From contig WPIO01000092.1 of the NCBI GenBank assembly GCA_009760855.2, forward strand, positions 188,001 to 252,000: a stretch of 64,000 nt of DNA, read 5' to 3'. The notes under the pieces were generated by a model that worked only from the letters and a program-made list of their open reading frames with translations, was not told where the DNA came from and did no database searches. Of the stretch, positions 55,458-64,000 are shown one piece after another. The position numbers and the translations under genes are program-made. The number at the start of each line of letters is the position of its first letter. Position 1 is the first letter of the stretch. This DNA is from Cristatella mucedo. Taxonomy: Eukaryota; Bryozoa; Phylactolaemata; Cristatellidae.

Positions 55458-55674
55458 ATGGGCAAGCCAACTCCAGATGAAATTCCCATGGCAGAAGTTG
55501 ATGGCAACATGGAAACAGATGCCTCCGATGGAACTCAGCGAGACTTTGCAATAACCGTCGAACAGCTTAAGGAGCTCATGGAAAATCGAAAGCAAGATGC
55601 TATAGACTACCTTAAGGATAAACTGGGAGGCATTAACAGGCTTGTTATTCTTCTCAACTCATCCGCTGAAAACG
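55458..55674 (+). CDS. Plasma membrane Ca2+-ATPase (PMCA/ATP2B family), first coding exon
   Basis: PMCA pumps export Ca2+ from the cytosol using ATP (P2B-type P-ATPase). The frame starts MGKPTPDEIPMAEVDG. From residue 29 it carries the family's N-terminal signature: DFAITVEQLKELMENRKQDA, then GGINRLVILLNSSAENG, corresponding to the usual FGIT..LR.LMELR..DAL..I...GGV..LC..L.TSP.EGL. An acceptor (ctattctttgcag, exon start 55438) leaves 20 untranslated bases before the ATG. The exon ends at AACG followed by gtaaga (55675) after 72 codons plus one base, so the next codon starts with G, consistent with the Gly of the EGL motif. A typical PMCA is about 1100-1200 residues; no other exon lies before 64000, so the first coding intron exceeds 8.3 kb. 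The poor match outside the signature suggests a lineage distant from vertebrates. Confidence 0.88.
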
Positions 55675-56057
55675 GTAAGAAAAGCAACCTTCAGTAAGCT
55701 TGACTTGGGCGATTCGTGGTCTCGCACCGTGCCAGTCATCTGTGCTGGAACAATCACTAGCAGAAGTGTGAAATTCTTTACCCACATTGTCTGTTCCATG
55801 TCGGAATGTTCCGCTGTAGAATGGTCGGACTGTAGAGCATTGCAAAAGTACGCCATAATTAAGCAAAGACCAGGCAACCCTGACCAATACCTGCACTAAT
55901 ACAGAAAGGCTAGATGGGCATTTGGGCAAGCTAGCAAACCACTCACGGTCGGTCTAAAGCCAGGTTTAGAGGATCATGTCATTTTCCCATTCTAAATGCA
56001 GTAATTTTTGTATTTAAAGCTTTCAAAGACCCATGGTCTGCCGGTAATATATGCGTT
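55675..56057. other. PMCA intron, start
   Basis: Begins with the donor gtaaga. Frames continuing past it on either strand have no PMCA-like content. Confidence 0.6.
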
Positions 56058-56160
56058 GTAATAATAATAGTAGTACATTTGTATAGCACCCTCAGAGAAC
56101 TTAATCTCTCTCTAGGCACTTTACATATGCCGTAAAGGAAACATGATCGAATGGTTAGTG
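56058..56160 (-). mobile_element. LINE-A 3' tail
   Basis: AATAATAATAG repeats, tagcaccctcagagaactta, hairpin, tttacatatgccgtaaagga, aacatgatcgaatgg. Confidence 0.8.
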
Positions 56161-56563
56161 TTAAGACATAGTTGTAGTATGCATGCAGCCAGTAATCCGA
56201 TGATGCTGCGCTTTTACCATGTTCTGTGCACTGGCCATCCCATCATCGCAATGTATCGTCCAAGATTCTGTCGCTCACCTTTCGGTCACACTCCATTCTT
56301 TTTCTCCAGCCCACCTATGAGAGTTAGCTCTTTTTTTCAGGCCTATCGTCGTACCACTCGCTCGTCTGATTCTGGTCGGTTGTTCGATAGGGTGCAAATC
56401 AGGCTAGTGGCAGGGCCACTGCACCATCGCCAAACACGGATTCGTCAAAAAGTACAAGTTATTGTTGGTCAAGAAATTTGGATTTCAATATTGAAATATT
56501 CTGCTTGGAGCTTGTTACATTTGGCAACATGATAACGAGCCTAAGCACACTGCCAGGCCAATA
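56161..56563. other. PMCA intron, nothing recognised
   Basis: The plus-strand frame at 56143-56532 starts within the LINE-A tail and has no known motif. The 16-base palindrome atttcaatattgaaat lies near 56482. Confidence 0.4.
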
Positions 56564-56671
56564 AATAAATAAATAAATAGATTAATCCTAGCTGATTAAA
56601 CAGCCTCTTTTGTATAGCGACAGAAGAGGTCGTTACAGCAACTGCCTTACCTAATGTGCCATCACGGCTCA
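56564..56671 (-). mobile_element. SINE-2 with internal deletion
   Basis: (AATA)n tail, ctagctgattaaacagcctc, tatagcgacagaagagg, then directly the start of the head (aactgccttacctaatgtgc). The body and B box have been lost. Confidence 0.8.
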
Positions 56672-57429
56672 CCGCCAATGAAGTACTTCTCGACAAATCC
56701 TGGTTTGGTGCTTATTCAGTGCCCCAGTCTGTCGCCTGATTTGAGCTCTATATATAGAACGACTATGGAGAGGTATCGAATGACTACTGATATGGGGAGT
56801 TGGGCGTACAGCAGTAGCCGAACTTTTCAGTAAAACTCATGCTTCCGTTGAGTAAGACTAATAAGATAGTCGCAAATTGGCCACCTTCCCCCTTAACGGC
56901 CTTGACTAATGAGGTGGTCACAAATTGCAGATGACTTGACTCTACAATGTTTGCCACTCTGTATGCACTTCAGTTCATTAAACCTCTTCTGTTGGGGGTC
57001 ATGGACTCTTGTGACCAACACGACATTTTCGTGTTTGTAACACTACGATATCTTGCTCAGGGCTGTAATGGTGCTGATCGAGCTTTTGGTTCAGTTGCGT
57101 TTATGTTTAAATTAAGGTGAGAGGTGACATGCTGAAGTCCAATTGATTTATGAGGCATACTGAACATATACTGATAGCTGTAAAGGGCACTGGTCGAAGT
57201 GTAAGAGGCTCACAGGAGTAAGTGCACGGATAAGTAAGTGTAAGACAATAAGTGTAAGTAAGTGCACGGATATCTAATCTATTATGTAAACGTGATGATG
57301 CATGCATAGATGCATGTGGTTTGGCATGTTTATTTAAAATATCTGCTTGAAAACCCATGGCATGCGTTTTCTTTGGCTTGAGCAGTCAGTGCCAGGCAAC
57401 AATTCAAATATCTGATGTGAGGTGTCTTG
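56672..57429. other. PMCA intron, nothing recognised
   Basis: A short imperfect repeat of agtgtaagtaagtgcacgga occurs twice near 57216-57270. Nothing else seen. Confidence 0.45.
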
Positions 57430-59095
<1,666 letters not shown>

Positions 59096-59921
59096 AATCG
59101 TACGAGTAGCTACACGAAGACCGAGCAGCTGGATTGCACTTTGAGTGGGCTGGTGCGTTGCCTAATTTATTTGGGCTATAGGCTTGTAAGATGCCTACCT
59201 ACCTTACCCTTAATTGCTAAAACAATCTTGTCGGAGCTGCAGCCAAGACTTCTCCATAAGCTTGTCTGGCTAGCAAAAAACTAAGTTGACAAAAGGTTGA
59301 CAAAGCTATCTAAATTCAAACTTTAGCCCGACACTGAGGTAATAATCACTTTGCGGTCGGAAGACATGTAGCCAGAAGCAAATGCTAGCATTCTGTAGCA
59401 GTTTTCATAATCTTGCCGACTCCATGTTCACACCACCGTATTCTCACCTAGCTTTATTTATTTGTTTGCCGTTTTTCCCCGATGATTTAATGTCGTTGCC
59501 ACTGGGAGACTAGGATGATTTAAAGGCTCCTGTGTCTTTGTTCAAATGTATATATATGTAACTACTCTTTCATTCATACATTTTTTTGAAATAGCTTTAG
59601 CCACAGCTAACCACGTTTGTTACATGAAGTGACTGGCTACCGTGTTGTTTTGTGGATTATAGCAATAATCGAGTTATGTTGTTTTCACTGGGCGGGTGTA
59701 GACTTGGGTCGAAAGCCATCAACCATTACAGCTTACTATGGCACGTGTTTGTGATATTGTGATAAGTAGGGTCGTATGTCTATCTTGGGACAGCAGCAAT
59801 ATACACTTACTAGATGTAACAGTTGAGTTGCATATCGCCAGTTCGTTGGTTCGACTAATTGGCTAGATGACTTGCTTTCCACGAGTAATCAACTAAATGA
59901 CTCGTATTCCATGAGATTACG
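59096..59921. other. PMCA intron, nothing recognised
   Basis: AT-moderate unique sequence with no exon signal. Confidence 0.4.
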
Positions 59922-60290
59922 TTATAACATTTCAATTTTGTTTGAGGGATGGTGTGATGACTGCATGCTGAGAAGCATGTGGTTCGAGAGCATACTGGAG
60001 TCGCAAAAGGCCTGATGGGTAAGCAAATGAAGTGACTTGTAGGCCAGACTAAGGACTTTAAAATAGATTCTATGCTTGATAGGGAGCCAGTGTAGCTCAA
60101 ACGAAAGTGGTGCAATGTGCCAGCTACCCGGTTGATGACAGACGAAATCAGCAGCTGAGTTTTGCACCATTTGAAGACGATTAGGGTAACAGGCCGTGAG
60201 TCCTGAATAAAGGGAATGGCAATAATCTAGACACACTCATGAATGAGGTGGTTGGCTGTCGTACTCTTTTCTAAGTAAGCTTCAGTTCTC
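59922..60290 (-). mobile_element. LINE RT fragment
   Basis: Minus strand: TANHLIHECV, CLDYCHSLYSGLTACYPNRL, MVQNSAADFVCHQPGS and FELHWLPIKHRIYFKVLSLA, the standard post-palm order of L2/CR1 RT. It stops upstream near 60290 next to a Tc1-like element. Confidence 0.83.
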
Positions 60291-60294
60291 TTCT

Positions 60295-61040
60295 ATAAGT
60301 GTGCCTTCAAACTAACCCGTGGATGCTCAATGGGATTGAGATCAGGTGATCGGCTCAACAAACTAATGGCTCGGACACTCGAGTCTGCAAAGAGTTGCTC
60401 AGTTGCCCTCACAGTATGCTTGGGGCCATTACCCGTTTGCCTGAGTCCTCTGCCACGAGAGCTGTTGCACAGGGCGACCCAACATTTTGAACGTCTTCTA
60501 ACACGTTCCTATCCCATAATCCTGTTAATTCAGTTGTTAAGAGCCAAAACACGACCAAACAAGTACGCTTCCACTACCATGCTGGAGCATAGATCGCTTC
60601 AGCAGTCTGGGTGGTACTTTTTACCTTTTCTATCTTTGACACAAGTCCTCCATTTGCGATCTCCTTTCCTGACTAATTACTTTCGTCGGTCCATGGAATA
60701 CCACTCCAGTCATCAGCTGTTAAGTGGGCGTGTCGTCAATTGTCGATGCTGCTTTTTCGTTGTCACTTGTTGATTAACGGCTTGTGTTAGCTGACGTCTA
60801 TACATGCCATGCCCTAAAAGTCTACGATACGTATCGGCACTTGCAGCTTTGGCAGTGGACTCTCCTAAGGACTCCGAGAGAGCTCGAAGCATGCCTTTCT
60901 GTTGACCGAGTGCAGCCTGCTTCAGTAGGCAGACATCCCTTTTTGTCATCGTGTGGCTGGTCAGTGCGAAGTAAAACGTCCATGGTACCGTCCCGGAAAT
61001 ACTTCACCAGGTTTTAGCTGACAGTCTCCTCGCCATGCAT
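60295..61040 (-). mobile_element. Tc1/mariner transposase remnant
   Basis: Minus-strand reading from high to low coordinate gives YFRDGTMDVLLRTDQPHDDK (helix-turn-helix linker, usual form F..G....R.GRP), then LTKRDVCLLKQAALGQ and SADTYRRLLGHGMYRRQL (second helix-turn-helix, usual TxRRxLHxxGLxxR). Across stops and shifts come NGPKHTVRATEQLF and SRSPDLNPIEH. The last two are the DNxPKH and SPDLNPIEH motifs around the second Asp and the final catalytic residue of DD34E-type Tc1 transposases. These enzymes cut and paste at TA dinucleotides. Multiple stops make it inactive. Terminal repeats were not located. The 147-codon plus-strand frame at 60330-60773 is its antisense shadow. Confidence 0.8.
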
Positions 61041-61916
61041 CCTTGCCACCTTCACATTCCTTAAATTTTGCTGTTTAGGTCTTTTGTCTTAAACTCATCT
61101 CCCATGCTCAAGATTGCTCGCCAGAAAATCTCAAGAGTTATTTGGATTGCTAGTGAGATTATCAGACGGCTGGTACAAATACACACTCGGCTATTTAAAG
61201 GGCAGCATGTCACTCGTGGCCTCTAGGATGTTATCAGTTTTGAAATTCATCGGCAAGGCAGCTATCGGCAGTGAGTCCATTTTGTAGGCAAACAATCAGT
61301 ACGCTCTCACTGCCTGTTAACTGCCAGTAGCCAATAAACGGTGTCTCATGCACACCTTAAATACTTATGTGTGTGAGCGTATACACAGTAGCCCACTTCA
61401 AGCAATGCGCAGAATGTTACTTCACCCCAGCTGCCCAGCAGTGGCAGAAGTGATTAGCTTTATTCACCTTTCGAATCTTAGTTCAATCTTCAAAAGGGAG
61501 CAGATAGCCGATGTCAAGTCATGCACGATTTCAGAGCTCTAGAGAATAGCACCATTTTCAGTTTTCAACTCTTAATCATGGGTCACTTGCTGAGCACTCT
61601 CCTGTCTGCACGGTAGTGGGTGAGATCGGCTGGTAGTGGTGGGTCAGATTGCTGCATTAACCAAGCTATTTGTCTTGGAGGAGGTACTGTAATGCTAAAC
61701 TCTCCAATGTGACCTTGTAGCATCAGAGAGAAAAAAGGACAGATACAGGTATGCAGTTTTGCCATCTGGGGTAGAATCCAATCGTGACCTGTGACATCAG
61801 AGGCCACAGGTCTTCCATCTGTAGGCTTGAGTTATAAGCCATTGGTACACTGTGAGTGTGGAGACACAGATAAACGACCCGAGTCTTAAGGAGAAGGTAA
61901 CCGAGGAGTAAGGAGC
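61041..61916. other. PMCA intron, nothing recognised
   Basis: May contain the outer part of the Tc1-like element, but no terminal repeat was identified. The minus frame at 61583-61807 is unsupported. Confidence 0.4.
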
Positions 61917-62300
61917 TCAGGTAAGCATGAGTAAGAGAATGAGAGGACCTAAATGTGAGTTAAAGGATTTGAAATAGATAGGCTGTTTGATGTTGTCCAC
62001 TGCAGGTCGGAGAGTGATGGTGTAAGATAGCAATTTTATGTGATGCTCACGATAAGCTAGCCTAGCTGCCAAAAACATCTTTTTTTTTCGCAGACCTGCA
62101 AGGAGAATGTTGGACCAATCTAGACAGGATGTCACTGATGAGTGGATACATTTTGCAGTGTCACCTTTATCTAAGCACGATTTTTTCTGCAGTTTCGTTT
62201 GGTTGAATGTAGGCAGACTTGACTGTGGAGCTGAAGAGGTCGCGTATAGGAAGGAAATTTGGGAACTGGATGTCCACATTCTACACAGAGCCTATTGGGG
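61917..62300 (-). mobile_element. LINE RT fragment
   Basis: Minus strand: CLDKGDTAKCIHSSVTSCLD, WSNILLAGLRKK, AARLAYREHHIKLL, TLRPAVDNIKQPIYFKSFNS. Same RT region as the fragment at 59922-60290 but from a diverged copy; the usual Y after LD is W here. Confidence 0.8.
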
Positions 62301-62670
62301 AAATGGTGGCTGAGCAGACTGGGCCTGTAGTTTCCAGTTTATGTGTGATGCTACGCTTGCCCTTAATTATTAGTTGTTGCTGTCATTCGTTTTAAGAATG
62401 TAGCATGCACTCAGAAATCGAAAATTTCCAAGTAGTCGAGTTGAACTGAAGGATAACGGTGAATCACCTCTGCCCCTCAAGCATGAAAACAGTAATGGTG
62501 AGCCACTTCTCAAACTGTAGCCCAATCGACCAGCAACTTTTGATCGGTAGAAACAAATAAGTGGAAAGTATGTTATTGTGCTAAAAAAATATGGTATAAA
62601 GCTCATGTACAACTACTTTTTTCAGCACATGCGAATTACCTTAGATGAGATTTAGATTTATTGCATTGCT
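62301..62670. other. PMCA intron, nothing recognised
   Basis: Short stretch between two LINE fragments in opposite orientations. Confidence 0.4.
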
Positions 62671-63880
62671 ATGCAATTGTATTGTTATTATCTAAGAAGC
62701 AGGACATTTTGGATCAGTGAATATGATCTGTTCTACATATTCCCCGAAGTGGTTGATCACATTTCTGGCATTACACTGCAGTGGTTTAGGTCGTATCTCA
62801 GTGGGAGATTTCAGAGTATAGATGACAATTACCACTGGTCATCAGGTGACCCTCTGAAGTATGGGGACCCCCTGAAGTATGGGGTATCCAGGGATATTTC
62901 CTAGGTCCTCTTCTGTTCAATCACTCTTCCACTTGTCGATGTAATTGCACATTTCAATCGAGGCTTTCTTTTCTCTGCAGACTATTCACAGTTCTGCCTT
63001 GTTTTAACCCTTCGTAGCCTTATAGCTCCTATACTCTTTCAACTAGCTTGAAGCTTGTACTACCAACATTTGCATTTGAATGGTAACTAACTTGCTTAAA
63101 GTGAATGACACCAAGACCAACCTAATAATAATAATAGTAATAATAATAATAATAATACACTTGATAAAGCGCCTCCAGATAACTCAATCTCTGTGTAGGC
63201 GCTTTACATTTGCTGCTTATTTAAGGCAAAATTGGTGTCACTCGGAAATCCGAAAGTCTCATCCTTACACAGGGTTTAGCTAGTATCCCTCCTACATCTA
63301 CATCTACTATCTAGCCACTGCACAGAATTGGGGTGTCCACATTCACAATGACCCATCGCTAGATGACCTATCAGCTCCATTGTCAAGTCTGCCTACTTTC
63401 ACACGTGTAATATTGGAATGATTGGCATCCTTTGAATACGATTTGACAGCCAAGTTAACCCATTTATGACATCCCGTCTTACAGATCCATCTGCCAGCGT
63501 ACTAAAATGTTGCAAGACTCGGCAGCCAGGCTTGCCTCTGTAAATGTCATTGCTGCCACTTTGCTCCATTTCTCTCCTACTCGCGGTTGCTTCCCATCAA
63601 GCAGCAAATCGACTGCATTGCACTCACACTCTCTTTTATTTCTCTTTGTTCTCCTGCTCTGGCTTATCTTTCTTGGTTACTTAGTCTTCAGATACAACCT
63701 TCGCGCCACTGCTGCTTTGGCTTGGATCGTTTAGCTTTCCCTGTAGCTAACCTAGAATCCTTCAGAGACTGCACTTTCAGTTACTATGCACCTCTGCCGA
63801 CGTGACCTCTAATGCAAAACTAAAAACGCACATGTTTATCACAGCATTTGCTTTGTCCACATCAGGAAGCTATTATGTGA
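62671..63880 (+). mobile_element. LINE-A RT and C-terminal region, frameshifted, with nested tail
   Basis: Encodes ISGITLQWFRSYLSGRFQSI, KYGVSRDIS (damaged PQGS block), a region equivalent to the YADD box (about 62975, catalytic site not preserved), then sequence like LGVxxHNDPSLDDLSAPLSS. After a nested LINE-A tail it continues with DLTAKLTH-type sequence and ends with FRDCTFSYYAPLPT (equivalent to FGDCAFSSYAPKAWN). A short direct duplication, ccctgaagtatgggg, lies at 62853-62885. Confidence 0.8.
63124..63215 (-). mobile_element. LINE-A tail nested in LINE-A
   Basis: AATAATAATAG repeats, tacacttgataaagcgcctc, tcaatctctgtgtaggcgct, ttacatttgctgc. LINE coding sequence in the opposite orientation flanks it. 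Confidence 0.8.
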
Positions 63881-63908
63881 TTCTGATTGTTGCATTAGTC
63901 AGCCCGAA

Positions 63909-64000
63909 GTAATAATAATAAGAATAATAATAGCTGATTAAACAGCCTTCGTTGTATAGCGACAGAAGAGCCTTAAAGACTATCACCACCGCTTGCAGCA
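63909..64000 (-). mobile_element. SINE-2, cut by window end
   Basis: AATAATAAG tail, agctgattaaacagccttcg, tatagcgacagaagagcctt, tatcaccaccgcttgcagc. The head lies beyond 64000. Confidence 0.85.

Noticed and set aside
60330-60773. 147-codon plus-strand frame
   Set aside because: Antisense of the Tc1-like transposase motifs, which are recognisable only on the minus strand.

Overview
This is a window of nuclear DNA from an animal, almost certainly an invertebrate. The few real coding pieces are short exons with GT-AG splice sites separated by kilobase-scale introns. There are several CpG-rich, promoter-like islands. Most of the rest is dead L2/CR1-like LINEs, tRNA-derived SINEs, hAT and Tc1 DNA transposons and long microsatellites. 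No bacterial operon, CRISPR array, rRNA or intact tRNA gene is visible. I cannot name the species; the very long stop-free frames in the GC-rich islands are not genes.

Genes. (1) A plus-strand gene runs from the CpG island at 1-1700 to a stop at 24728. Exons at 1420-1456, 4774-4841, 9757-9843, 9981-10115, 24026-24156 and 24587-24728 have mutually compatible phases. The two at about 9.8-10.1 kb encode the second half of a cyclic-nucleotide-binding-like (CNBD) domain with a degenerate phosphate-binding cassette. The exon(s) for the first half of the domain were not found. (2) A plus-strand plasma-membrane Ca2+-ATPase (PMCA/ATP2B family) begins at 55458. Its first coding exon ends at a donor at 55675 and the rest lies beyond the window. 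A CpG-rich block at 53.1-53.5 kb with a strong donor is the likely leader exon and promoter. (3) Weak exon candidates lie at 192-276(+), 13905-14100(-), 33656-33943(-) and 34063-34218(+).

Repeats. Names used in the entries: LINE-A is an L2/CR1-like LINE whose 3' end is a hairpin (GCGCC..AGAGATTAAGTTCTCT..GGGCGC) followed by (ATT)n. LINE-B is a related LINE ending in a conserved block with CACAT..TCTTTATGACTTTGTGGAG. SINE-1 has a tRNA-like head and a tail matching the LINE-A hairpin. SINE-2 has a tRNA-like head and ends CTGTTAAATCAGCTAG plus an A/T-rich repeat. Nested insertions give a relative order of activity. Two non-autonomous hAT elements with 8-bp target duplications are present: one SPIN-like (44840-45026) and one inside a LINE (22585-22873).

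Layout. 0-1.7 kb: CpG island and first exon(s). 1.7-24.7 kb: introns of the CNBD gene, filled with LINEs, SINEs and hairpins. 25-53 kb: long intergenic region with CpG islands at 30.2-30.9, 33.95-35.15 and 45.35-47.6 kb, large (CT)n tracts, and a higher-order minisatellite at 51.8-52.3 kb. 53-64 kb: PMCA 5' end and first introns, with LINE-B, LINE-A and Tc1 remnants.
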